Origin: Toxorhynchites rutilus septentrionalis
Lineage: Eukaryota; Arthropoda; Insecta; Diptera; Culicidae
Direction of reading: 5' to 3'
Assembly: GCF_029784135.1 (NCBI RefSeq)
Contig: NC_073745.1
Coordinates: forward strand, 281,639,803-281,703,802
DNA length: 64,000 nt
Positions within the stretch are counted from its first letter, which is position 1. Each line of letters begins with the position of its first letter. Of this stretch, positions 45,656 to 56,579 are shown piece after piece. The notes under the pieces were generated by a model. That model was not told the DNA's origin and ran no database searches. It saw only the letters and a list, made by a program, of their open reading frames with translations. The translations under genes and the position numbers were made by a program.

Positions 45656-45823
45656 CACCCATACCTCGCTTTACGGCCTAGATACGTTCCTGGGCCGCTA
45701 AGAAAAAAGCAGCATAACGAATCAATTATTCCAATACAAATTCATACAAACTCTATCGGATCGGTTGCAAGCCTGTTCAACGAAAAGCCGTATAAAGAGC
45801 GGCCGTATAGTGAGGTATTGGTG
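45656..45823. mobile_element. Tigger/pogo-like MITE, 168 bp
   Basis: The ends CACCCATACCTCGCTTTACG and, inverted, CACCAATACCTCACTATACG are followed by GCC on both sides. TA lies at 45654-45655 and 45824-45825. The ATACCTCG core resembles Tigger-type ends. No coding. Confidence 0.78.
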
Positions 45824-45952
45824 TATTTTACACGACCACGCTATCCACATGGCTAATGATGCTTCAGCAGTCGTTCAGCAAATACGTGATAATATTGCAC
45901 CTGATTATAAAATGAAGTTGGGAAGTGTTCTCTAAGAGTAAAAAATATAGAA

Positions 45953-45973
45953 GGTTGTGTTCAAGACACGACC
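45953..45973. repeat. Terminal hairpin, copy B
   Basis: The arms pair at all nine positions if two G-T wobble-type pairs are allowed. Confidence 0.75.
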
Positions 45974-47379
45974 GCATTGTTGACGTAGAACTACGCTGTA
46001 GTTTAATTCAAGTCGCTTGTTTTTAACTGCGGATATTATTTTATAATGCTACGAAAATTTTGAAATAACCATTCTACCAGTTTGGTCGCACTGAAAAGGT
46101 TTTTTTTTATTGTAAAATCATTTGACGATAATTGTTTGATGATTCATTCTTGTGCTCGCAAAACAATACATGCTCGAGATAAGCGCAGGTGTCACCCTTA
46201 GTGGAGAAAGTTTTGCTACTGGCAAACAAAACCGAATCACATACAAAATTCCAGAATGACATTTACTTTCTTGGTGACTAAATATACGAAATAAACTCTA
46301 TCTGTTAATCTCAACAACCTCGAAGAGAGTATCACTGCTTCATTATGATCAAGATTAGCACAAATGCAATCCTAGTTGAAAGCAGTTTCGGTTTCGGGGT
46401 TTTAGCGTAGCGTAGATGCACTATTTTTACGTACGGGTAATAAAGCACGCACGTACGCATACAAATATTCATATATCTTGAAGCAACTAAATATACACAC
46501 ATTTATCTCCGTTTTGCGCTCTTCTCAACAGAAGCCCTTTCTGTCACTGACAAAATCCAGAACATTTATTTTCATTTATATTTCTTAGCTTGATGATTCT
46601 CCACACAATTGTGTAGCTCAGAACCTTAATGCAATGGCGTCAGTTTGATGCAATGATTGCAATGCCAGAGACATCAGTGAGTGAGTAATTCGGTCGCGTC
46701 CTCAGCTCAATTCGAAACGAAGACATGTGATGACGCAAAACAAGGAAAAACAAGCGATGTTCATTGCTTTGAATACAGAACGATACTGAAAGTCCTCCCT
46801 TTCTTGCTTGAGACTTGAAACTTTTTCAGTTCATTCGTTTCTAACCTTCAAAAAGGCCCTTGGAAAACTTTACTTTATCCATCATATTACTCCTCCACCC
46901 CCATTGACTTGAGAAAGGCATTCAAGCCCTCGCCCAGCAACGATGTTGTTCAGTTGATTTCCTCACGAAGAATGAAAGTTTGCCTCAGCGAGATCCACTG
47001 TTTATACTCTAGGAAAATATTACCCTTCGTTCTTCTTCTTTTCCTTTGTTCACGGAGACATCTTACGATTTCCCCTTCGTTGTTCGTCGATAAGTTTCGC
47101 GTTATTGACAGCTCTGTTCGGGAAAGCACACAAAGGACAGAAAACAATTATAATGAAATAGGAATGCTTCCAATTTTCATCAATTTAAACCATATACAGA
47201 CTATGGGATTGTAATGTATAGCATATCAAACAAATCTTAAGGAATTTCCGATTCGTTTAGTATGTAAATCACCAAAATCCGTTCGCGGCAAAAATAGTTA
47301 TTGACGTTAACTTTATTTCATAAAAACGTGACCTGTTTTCTGATTTGGCACCCTAATGAAAGACGTAGCTTTACGTCAA
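45953..47379 (+). mobile_element. TIR element with a hairpin terminus (copy B), about 1.4 kb
   Basis: Hairpin at 45953-45973 (GGTTGTGTT, CAA loop, GACACGACC), then GCATTG and TTGACGTAGAACTACG at 45980. It ends AGACGTAGCTTTACGTCAA at 47379. Internal blocks match copy A inverted, including 46,905-47,360 with 19,540-19,985. It lacks the ORF1-like insertion and minisatellite. It has no transposase, so it is non-autonomous. Confidence 0.75.
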
Positions 47380-47739
47380 AAGGAGCGCATGAAGGAGAAC
47401 AACATCTATCTCGGTCTGAGCCGTGTATGTGGCAAGGTATGCGGAAATCTTATTTGTCTTTCGTTTCGCTCGCTCGTATTTATCTTATATTGCTGTAGGT
47501 ACCATGTATATTATACAAATGCTTACCAGTATTTGTGAGTCATGACATTTTCTGTTATGTCTCATTTAAGGTGAAAGTGGAAGTTAGCCATTGTAGTAGT
47601 GTTGGTAAACCCACGTGTAAAAATGGGGTAATAGAGTTTTTGAGAGAAGAGCAAACACACGTAAATAGATCAATTCACTTATCAGACTGTGCGCGCTTCA
47701 TTGACACGAATCTTTGAATACATTTGAAAACAAAAATAA

Positions 47740-48460
47740 CAATTCAATTGCCCTCCTCTCATGTAACAATTCAGCTCCTGGGTCGGAAAAGATTAAATTC
47801 AACTTGTTGAAGAATCTTCCCGACTTGGCGAAACAGCGTTTGCTGAACTTGTTCAACAAGTTTCTGGAGCTGAATATTGTCCCACATGACTGGAGGCAAG
47901 TGAGAGTGATAGCCATACGAAAACCCAACAAGCCGGCTTGCGATCACAATTCGTATAGGCCGATTGCAATGTTATCCTGTATTCGTAAATTGTTAGAGAA
48001 AATGATTCTACTTCGTTTGGACAAGTGGGTTGAAACGAACAATTTGCTGTCAAATACGCAGTTTGGCTTTCGCCGAGGTAAAGGGACGAATGATTGTCTC
48101 GCGCTGCTATCTTCTGAAATCCAAATCGCATTTGCTCGCAAAGAACAAATGGCTTCCGTTTTCCTCGATATCAAAGGGGCATTTGATTCAGTTTCCATGG
48201 AAATTCTCTCAGAGAAACTTCATAATCGTGGACTTTCACCAATTCTGAATAATTTCCTGTACAATTTACTGTCAGAAAAGCACATGTTTTTCAATCATGG
48301 CAGCTTGAAATCTTCTCGATACAGTTTTATGGGCCTACCACAAGGCTCCTGCCTAAGCCCCCTCTTGTATAGTTTTTACGTCAATGATATGGATGATTGT
48401 CTAACTAGAGACTGCACGCTGAGACAACAACGATGGAGTTATTTCCATCACGGGTACTAA
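47740..48460 (+). pseudogene. LINE reverse transcriptase, front half
   Basis: Contains SCNNSAPGSEKIKF, IAIRKPNKPACDHNSYRPIA, TQFGFRRGKGTND, VFLDIKGAFDSV (first catalytic Asp) and FMGLPQGSCLSPLLYSFYVN. At about 48,425-48,435 a small deletion removes the start of the expected (L/F)ADD active-site box. CTLRQ is followed by a shifted frame, and TAA occurs at 48,458-48,460. The two key aspartates are therefore not encoded in frame. The true start is not in this copy. Confidence 0.88.
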
Positions 48461-50138
48461 TCCCGTCGTTCTGCAAAAGTCGTTGCAAGATACCCTGAAC
48501 AATCTGTTCACGTGGGCCCTCAAGCTGGGTATCGAATTCTCTACGGAAAAAACTGAAATGGTCGTTTTTTCTAGGAAGCACGAACCCGCCCAATTCCAGC
48601 TTCACCTATCCGGCAAAACGATCAAGCAATCGATGTTTTTCAAATACCTTGGAGTATATTTTGACTCTAAATGTACCTGGGGAATACACATTGCGTATTT
48701 GAAACAGAAATGCCAGCAAAGAATCAATTTTCTCCAAACAATAACCGGAACATGGTGGGGCGCCCATCCAGGAGACCTCATTCAGTTGTACAAAACAACG
48801 ATATTATCAGTGTTAGAATATGGCAGTTTTTGCTTCCGATCAGCTGCCAGGATTCATATTCTCAAGCTGGAGAGAATACAATATCGTTGCCTGCGTATAG
48901 CCATGGGGTGTTTGCATTCGACACATACGATGAGTCTCGAAGTTTTGGCAGGAGTACCCCCGCTTACTCTTCGGTTCACAGAATTATCCTACAGATTTCT
49001 CATCCGTTGCAAGATCATGAATCCATTGGTGATTGATAACTTCGAAAATCTACTCCAACTGATTCCTCAGTCAAGTTTTATTTCTTTATACCATGAGTAC
49101 CTTACCCACGACGTGCACCCTTCACCAGGCATCTCCAACCAAGTTTGCTTCCCATACTTTTGCAATTCCTCTGTCATTTTTTATCTGTCCATGCGACAAA
49201 AAATTCATGGAATCCCAGATCATCTACGCTCCGATTATATTCCGCCGATATTTTCGGCAGAATATGGGAAAGTTAGATCTGATAAAATGTTCTTTACTGA
49301 CGGTTCATACATAAACGGGTCCACTGGCTTCGGCATCTTCAATGAAAATTCCAGTGCCTCTTTCAAACTCAAAGATCCTTGTTCCGTGTATGTCGCTGAA
49401 CTGGGTGCGATATACTACGCACTAGGGATCATTGAAACATTGCCCATCGACCACTATTTTATTTTTTCAGACAGTCTCAGCTCAATAGAGGCAATCCGCT
49501 CAATGAAGGTTGATAAACGCTCATCTTATTTCCTAACTAGAATAAGACAACTATTGAGTGTTTTGGTCGAAAAATTATTCAAGATTACCTTAGCATGGGT
49601 TCCCTCTCATTGTTCGATTCCGGGGAATGAGAAAGCGGACTCGCTAGCTAAGGTGGGCGCTCTAGAAGGCACACTTTTTGAAAGGCAAATTGCTTATAAT
49701 GAATATTTCCACATTCCTCGTCAGTATACGCTCGTAAGTTGGCAGCGCATGTGGAGTGAAGATGAGTTCGGTCGTTGGTTACACACGATTATCCCTAAGG
49801 TCTCGACGAGTGCATGGTTCAAGGGATTGAATGTAGGTCGTGATTTCATTCGCGTGATATCTCGGCTTATGTCCAATCACTACAACCTAAACGCGCATCT
49901 CTATCGCATTGGGCTCGCAGCAAACAATCTTTGTGATTGTGGCGATGGCTACCACGACATCCAGCATGTTGTCTGGTCGTGTATCCGGTTCCATACTGCT
50001 CGCTCTCAGCTCTCTAGAGCACTGAGAGCACAAGGCAGACAATCGGATATACCCGTCCGGGATATCTTAGGTAGCCGTGATCCTGATCTTCTGCTTCATC
50101 TATACCTGTTCCTCAGGAACGCCGATGTCAACGTTTAA
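48440..50138 (+). pseudogene. LINE reverse transcriptase back half and RNase H
   Basis: Open for 551 codons in another frame to the normal stop. It shows WALKLGIEFSTEKTEMVVFS and KYLGVYFDSKCTWG (RT thumb side), a linker, and RNase H with all catalytic blocks: FFTDGS (Asp near residue 273), VAELGAIYYAL (Glu), FSDSLSSIEAI (Asp) and PSHCSIPGNEKADSLAK (His, Asp). At the end is a Cys/His motif CDCGDGYHDIQHVVWSC. The RNase H looks intact, but the RT to which it belongs is dead. Confidence 0.9.
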
Positions 50139-50676
50139 TGATGTTTCATTCGTTGTGTCCCCGTGTTATATCCCTCCTATCCGATCGATAAACTTTTACT
50201 TAGTCGCGGCAATACATACACACACTCTTTACAGATACACGGGCCAAAGGTTGTGCAGTCCACTGATCATTCAACAAGAGCCAAAGGTTGTACCGCTCAT
50301 GACAACTCTACATGAACTGATGATTGCGCCGGTTAGTGACCATTCTATCCTGGATTCCTCGAGTCGAGAAAGACGCACCACGCTAGATATGAGGTACAGA
50401 CTAGGGGGGGCGTTGCTGATTAAGGGTCAGCTGCATCCCAATAGGAAGTATCCCATGTCGGGCACACGTACAGAGCATTGGAGACAGCAACATCCGAATT
50501 ACGAAAACACTTGTAATACTAACCTCGAGCTAACCGCGAGTAAACGGTTACATATTACTAACATAGATAATAAGAAAAATTGTCAAAGAATTGAACTCCC
50601 GGCCCCGTGAGGCTAACGCCATATGAGCCTTGATAAAAATATATATTTTGGAAAAAAAAAAAAAAAAAAAAAAAAT
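50139..50676 (+). other. LINE 3' UTR and poly(A) tail
   Basis: Collinear with 27,559-28,081. It ends GCCTTGATAAAAATATATAT, TTTGG and a 23-nt A run at about 50,651-50,675. The 177-codon frame across it is open in both copies to different degrees and has no domain. Confidence 0.8.
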
Positions 50677-52257
50677 TCAATACTAAAGTAAAATGTGTGA
50701 ACTGTGTAAAATCGGAACATATCCGATGAACAATCGCAAATATAAATATATATAGAATGTGCATTTGCATATGAAGTAAAATTCTGCATTTTTTGTGTAA
50801 TACTTTTCCGTTTACTGTTTTTGAAAACATAGGCAGCCGTGGCAGTGTTCCGAGCTCTGCAATTCAATTTTCTTATCCAATGTTAAAGTTGCTAAAACTT
50901 ACATTAAAGACCCATTATACGTAAAAATAATAATTGTATTGATATCAACACAATTTTATTCTATTGATTTTCATGCCATGAAACGCTATGCCTCAGGAGT
51001 AACATTTTATTGAGTGGTTTTTCTAGCTGTTTCGATGGATGTTGTCTGACATCAGTGTGGAAAAAATAACGATGTTTTCACCAATACAAACAAAACCATT
51101 GCCGAAGATTGAAAAATGAAAATTCAACTTTCAGAGCACTAGCTCGAGTTTTCCGACCTTTTTCACTATACAGTGCGACAGCAGATGAAAATTTAATATC
51201 TTTTGAGTAATTGATTAGAGTTTGGTTGATATTACTTGATGGGAAGTGTGCAAAAACGATCATTTCCTTCACACTGTTTCGCAAAATTATTGATTTTCTG
51301 GCGAGGAGTGAGTGAGGGAGATGAAAGAAATGAGCGCCATTGTGGCTGCCATTTGTGGTTAGCTTCCACCTTCACTTTAATGTCATAAACCGGGATGACA
51401 AAACATAAGCTACAAATGAATTTTGGGTGTAGTTCAAGAAATAATGGCAATTTTCCCAGAGACCTCTGTATGACACAATAACGAATCTACAGTTTTTCCC
51501 TCGCACAAATAGTCTTCGAGCTAGTTTTAGTTGGGCGCCAAAGTGTAACTGCGGCTTTCGGTGCTCAGTGGCACGCACGAAACTCCCTTAAAAAATGCCT
51601 CACGGTCGGCATACGCTCTTAGCTTACTTGGGGAAAAACCTCGCGTTAGGCTACGTTGCCTTACCACCCACTTCCTTAGCCTACACTTACCTGGAAGCTG
51701 GATAGTAACGACTCGTTGTTCCGGTTGTAGGGGTACTTGTATACCTTGCTTTGCTGGCCGTCTTCCGGGAAATTCCACTCGCGAGATTCTGAACTTTCCT
51801 AATTTTCCGCGAGTACTCGCAGTTAACGTATGATCGCACTTTTTCTTCGTTTTCTCGAAACCTCCTTCAAATTCTCCGTCTTTTCACCAAACTTCCGTCC
51901 GCGCGAACAATAGGCTTTCACACGTGAAAAACAAGTCCCGTTATATCTGTCAATCGTGATCGTCAACCTCTCGATCATTACCCTAATGATCCCAAGTCCA
52001 GGTCCGAATTTCCATTTTCGGGACTATCTCAATATTTACCGCCCATGCCAATGACATCTGGTGGCGAGTGCTGGCATCTCAGATTAAGGACCGTGTACCC
52101 AGTTGTAGCGGAGCAAGTGAAGCGGTGAAAATTCACGCAAACCCACGTTTAGCTTTTTCCCGACGGTGATTTCTTGAAATTCGCGGAACAAAACGCGCTA
52201 ATTTCGTGTGTCTCACACGTTCACCTCCACGAAAAGTCACAAGAGATTCTGAGAATT
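50677..52257. other. No recognisable gene; splice-like site near 51,700
   Basis: On the minus strand 51,780-51,690 is open, codes for a Q/P-rich stretch (LQPEQRVVTIQLPGK) and ends at CTTCCAG-GTAAGTGTAG, a good 5' splice donor. It might be an exon of an unknown gene or chance. No partner exon could be found. Confidence 0.3.
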
Positions 52258-52430
52258 TTCCTCAGAGGAGATGCAATATGTATTCCGAGGGGAAAGCTCT
52301 TGAATACGCGTGACCACAGTGCAAGTCGAAGGAAATTTCTTTGACGAAAAATCCCCCGGCCAGAACGGTAATCGAACCAGAACACCCGGCATGATAATGT
52401 GAGACGCTAACCACTCCGCCACGGGTGCAC
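52258..52430 (-). mobile_element. tRNA-headed SINE, 3'-truncated (copy 3)
   Basis: On the minus strand the head (GGCGGAGTGGTTAGCGTCTC, then GGTTCGATTACC) and first body segment (GGAAATTTC, CTTGCACTGTGGTCACGCGT) match copies 1 and 2. The A box has CCGAG changed to CGGAG, and the body ends after about 170 bp without the (GAA) tail. An older copy. Confidence 0.8.
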
Positions 52431-53252
52431 TGTTACCTCTTTTTGATAGTTATAATAAAAACAGCTTTCTGATTAATTTGTGTATTTGGAATCAAGAGCG
52501 CTGCAGTTTGTTCCTTCATTTAGTAGATGATTATTTACACAGCATTGCTATAGACCAGGGGTTCTCAAACTATGTTGGGCAATAGACCCCTTTTCCAGAA
52601 TTAAGTGATACCTCAGACCCCTATAGCCAAATTTTTTAAACAAAAATCTATTTCTAGTTTTTTGTCTTATTCATACAAAATTCTTAGTAATTTAAAGACT
52701 TAGCGGTTGGTTAACCTGTTGTAAGGCCGTAACAACTCTATTGCCACACACGGAAAAAAGTTTTTTTGCCGCACTTGGAATATTATTTCAATATTTTGCT
52801 TAACCAAGGACTTCTAAAAGTATCTGGCAATACACCATGTTTTTAGGGCTGCTAAAATGTACTATATTAATTTGGGAGTAACTTTTGTGTAAAAAACACG
52901 ATTTCAGGGCGCCGGCAAAAATTATGTTTGAATTCGTTGAACGTGCAACTAGTTAATAGGTTTTTTACAGTAAGCGTTCAACTTAGGATCTACTGTGCAA
53001 GTTTATGCAGTTTCTTCAATAAAAAAAATAGTGTACTTGACGAAAAATTCAAATTATATATTTTTTGTTTGTAAGTATATAAAAAAAATTTTTCGTTGTA
53101 CTAGAGATATTCTTTTAATTTTTGTATAACCAAAGACACAATAAAATGATCCTACAAAGCAGCGGCAAGTAGTCTTTTTGGGATTAACGGGCAGTTGCAA
53201 CTATATTGCCACCAATTTTTCAATAGTTAATTTTTCATTAAAGATAATGTGT
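52431..53252. other. Gene-free interval with one hAT-like end
   Basis: At 52,556 CAGGGGTTCTCAAACT resembles a hAT terminal sequence, with a following TAGACCCCTTTT. No inverse partner is found downstream, so only one end is supported. The rest is A+T-rich. Confidence 0.35.
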
Positions 53253-53274
53253 TCTTCCTCATGTAAGGATTATG
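53253..53274. repeat. 22-bp target duplication, left
   Basis: The 22-mer beginning TCTTCCTCATG and ending AAGGATTATG is repeated exactly at 55227-55248. Confidence 0.95.
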
Positions 53275-55226
53275 GAGTTCGGGTTGAGCGATGATGCAGA
53301 CTAGACGTGCCCGTTTACGCTCTTTGTTTGCGCTCCAAGTATTAGTATTTATCGGGAATATCGGCTGAAAATTTTATTGATCGAGTGTGAAAGTGTATTT
53401 CCTATGTTGACTCTAGTGTATTTTTTTATTTTTCCGGGATTATTTTTCCGAAAATGAAGAATAACAAATATTGCGTTCGGCGGCGCTTTTTTTTCTTCTC
53501 GCATGTGTTAGTGCTCGGTTCACTTAGTTTCGGGTATTGGCGCGTTTTTCTTTTCGTTGCGTGTGCGTGTATGGAATCGCTCGAATGGAATCGTGTCAAG
53601 GTGTTTTAGGTTTTGTTCTGGAAAAGGGACTTGCTTCAGAAAAAATATGTAGAGTTTGCTTCGTGTTTCGTTAATTTTTTTTTCCGTTTTTTCGCGAGTG
53701 AAACCGTATGCAGTGATTTTTTGTGGCAGTGTAACCGCAGAAATATGATCGGTGTTCTCATTAACTAAATTCTCCTCGCTTCACGGCCGAAGGATTTCTT
53801 TTTATATATTTTAACAGCGCGAGAACGAAGAAAGAAAAAGTAAACAGTGTCATATTTTATTGCCTTCCATTTTGTAGTTTCGTTTATGTTTTATATTCGT
53901 GTTTTGATATCTGTGACCGTCGTCGGAGGTTGAATAGATGTGCGTGTGTTCTTTCCCACACATTCTCCGAATATAATCGTTCTCACGATGAAAAACGTAA
54001 AAGTTTCGCGAACAATAAGGAAAAAACATGAGCAAAAGTTCGGAAGTGCAGCGATAAAAAGGACAAAAGTGCCATTAGCCTTTCTAATTTATTAGTGTTC
54101 GTGTATTAATTCCGTCCAATGAATATAGTCGCGCGTCTTGTGTACATTAAACGGGCTAATCAGTGTTGTGTTGCTACCCTGGAGGAAGCGACAACGTATC
54201 ACATGTATTGGTGGTATTGTTTTGCATAATAGACAAGTTCTTTCTAGCACTTGCGTGGCCGTGACATGTTATTACGTATGTCGCGCAACTACGTCACAAA
54301 TTATAAGTATTTCCTTTGTGTAAATATGTGATTCTTGTATTACCTTGTATTCTATATATGTTTAAAATGTTTAAAATGTTGATCAGGCAGCTATCGAATA
54401 TGGCCCCATTTTTTTTACTGTGTTCAGTTTGGAATATAACGGAATGCGTCTGAATAGTACTTTTGATTTAATTCTTTAATTCTTCAATTTTTAATTTAAT
54501 TAGTTCTTTAATTATATAATAATTCTTAAATTCTTGCCCACCGTTGCAGTTCGATAAATAATACGCTCGTTGATTAACGGAATATTTCGTTAGCCCGATT
54601 GATTCTAAACGAGTTTTCTCGGTTACCTTCTAAGGTTTCCCAAAGATGATTCTCCGTTGATACGATTCAAGTTAGATATAGAGTATGCGAAATGAATTAA
54701 GGGAATATATCGTGGGTCCAATTGATTTTAGATGAGTTTTATTGGTTACCTTCTCAGGTTTCCCATAACTCTCCGTCCTCGCGATTGTGGTTTTCCTTTT
54801 CAGGATACCTAAAGATAAAATGACACGTGAGATTTTCGGAATTTCAGTTCGTCAAGTGGTCGATAGTTAGCGTTTTTATAATCACATCACTTACCTAAGT
54901 GAATCCTGATTCTTACCTCTCCTTACTAACAACTATCCCTCCCATGATAAACGCTAGGGAACCACGCTATAGAGGCGACCCTTCTGGCCTTCGGGCGGCG
55001 AATACCATACTAACATTCCTTCCCTTCCCCTGGTGACTATAAGGACGTGGCCGGCGACGTTATTGACCATATAAAGCTCGAATCACCGAGAATTGCACAA
55101 CGAGAATGATTTGCTAGTCCCAAGCGTCATTCTGTGTGTTCTTTGTGCAATTTGGTTGGTTCAGGTCAATCACGAAGAGCAACTACGAATTGTACAGTCT
55201 ACCCAAGCTCAAGCTCAAGCTCAAGC
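53275..55226 (+). mobile_element. ORF-less retroposed element, 1,952 bp
   Basis: Bounded by a perfect 22-bp direct repeat. It starts GAGTTCGGGTTGAGCGATGA and ends in a (CAAGCT)-type hexamer tail. A long duplication and simple 3' tail indicate target-primed reverse transcription. Its first 1.6 kb look like a G/T-rich untranslated leader. The last 250 bp (from about 54,955, ACGCTAGGGAACCACGCTAT) look like a LINE 3' UTR that I associate with mosquito elements. No frame exceeds 61 codons. It is best read as a LINE derivative retaining head and tail with the ORFs deleted. A processed long non-coding transcript is the alternative. Confidence 0.7.
55205..55226 (+). repeat. (AAGCTC)n 3' tail
   Basis: Nearly four hexamers just before the right target duplication. 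Confidence 0.85.
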
Positions 55227-55248
55227 TCTTCCTCATGTAAGGATTATG
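55227..55248. repeat. 22-bp target duplication, right
   Basis: Exact copy of 53253-53274. Confidence 0.95.
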
Positions 55249-55967
55249 TTCTTTGAAGTTTGAGTCGATTCTTTGCGTAGTTTCCATGGCCTTATGAAGG
55301 GTTAAGTCAGGGTTGCCAGGTGTATCGAACAAAAATCTGGATGTTGGGAAATCAAAATTCTGGATTTGTCTGGAATTTTGTCGACATTTTTATATTTAAT
55401 TGCAAATTTTCTCGAGAACGTCGTTAGATGTTTGTGGAAACGAACACAGTTTGCTGACGAGCAATGACAATGAAGTGTCTTTCTCAAAGCAGGTGAAGAT
55501 GGATTGAGTATGTCCACGAAGGCCCTTCTCAGGACTAGAACTGCAAAAGTTTGAAGTCTTAATCATTCAGCACAATCAATCAATCAACATTTTTACGTTT
55601 GATGTGTAAACATGATTTAACAGTTATTTCTTCTCATCATGTATCGACGTATTAAAGATTAGCCTTATTTTCGTTTTCGTTTCGTTATTTCGTTTTTCCA
55701 TCGTTTACGTACTACCTAATGACTAGTTCAGCCGTTGTCCCAACCTACACATTTTCCAAACAAACGTCGTCATCAAGCGCAACTTTATTAAGATCTTTTA
55801 GCGTTTGCATGAACTCATTCGTGAAAAAAATATCCAACGCCGTGCGGAAAAGTTGTGAAATGCTCGAAAGAAGTCTACTAATGTCTACTAATGTAATCTC
55901 TTGAATTAAATTAGTAAATTCCAATAAATTTCAGAACGCAAATGTCAAATGAGGGCCTCTACATGAT
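55249..55967. other. Gene-free interval
   Basis: CAGGGTTGCCAGGTG at 55,309 resembles a known type of MITE terminus, but no inverse partner is present. The 61-codon frame at 55719-55904 is Ser/Thr-rich and unrecognised. Confidence 0.35.
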
Positions 55968-56179
55968 AAGGGTGTAAGTGACATCATCGATTTCTCTACA
56001 TCGACTCTCACTTTTGGTCATAACTTAGCTGCAAACATATTCCCAGCTATATTAGACAATATCCTATATTTGACAACCTCATCTATCGTTGAGATCAAAT
56101 TGAAACGTTTTTGCAGTTCAGTTATTAACTAAAGAAAAAGATGATGAAGAGAAATCGATCAAATCACTTACACCCCTTT
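55968..56179. mobile_element. MITE, about 210 bp, about 30-bp TIRs
   Basis: The left end AAGGGTGTAAGTGACATCAT and right end (inverted) AAGGGGTGTAAGTGATTTGA both continue CGATTTCTCT. The target duplication is unclear. Ends starting AGGGTGTAAGTGA suggest Tc1/mariner relatives. Non-coding. Confidence 0.72.
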
Positions 56180-56579
56180 CCTTCTGAGCCCCTCAAATGC
56201 AATTGCCTAATTTTTCAACCTATACGAACTTATGCGCGCTCATCAATTGTTTTGAGTTTTTGGGAAATGTAATAATAATACTTTCTACTAGAAATCCAGT
56301 TGGACCGCATAACACAACTTATACTGTATCTTCAAAGTTTCAAACAAGAACTTGTGTTAATTAAAGGGGATCAATGTTTAGATCTCGTCGACCCCCAAAT
56401 ACAATTTTCGTTCATGTCGATCCCCTGCTATAGGCGAACTTAATTTGCAATGAGGGGTTTATCGTTCACGACTTATTCAGAGATATGCAATATGGTTATA
56501 CTAGAAATTATTGTACTTCTTTCAGAATGTACAAATAGAAATAATCAAAATAAGTACATGAACATAAATCAAACAATTA
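56180..56579. other. Gene-free interval
   Basis: A+T-rich, nothing recognised. Confidence 0.4.

Larger units (their letters stand above)
47740..50676 (+). mobile_element. I/LOA-group LINE, longest copy (copy 1)
   Basis: RT begins inside the fingers region near 47,750. RNase H, C-terminal Cys/His motif, about 500 bp of 3' UTR and a 23-nt A tail follow. ORF1 and endonuclease are absent, so it is 5'-truncated or rearranged. The left breakpoint lies 300-400 bp past copy B of the hairpin element. The 3' part is about 98% identical to 26,920-28,081. Confidence 0.88.

Noticed and set aside
50077..50610. 177-codon frame in the LINE 3' UTR as a second ORF
   Set aside because: In the sister copy (27,497-28,030) the same stretch is broken into short frames, and it follows the normal ORF2 stop.
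52556..52640. Complete hAT element
   Set aside because: Only a CAGGGGTTCTCAAACT-type left end is seen. No inverted right end or 8-bp duplication was found.
55309..55330. MITE starting CAGGGTTGCCAGGTG
   Set aside because: No inverse copy of this end is present within the next kilobase.
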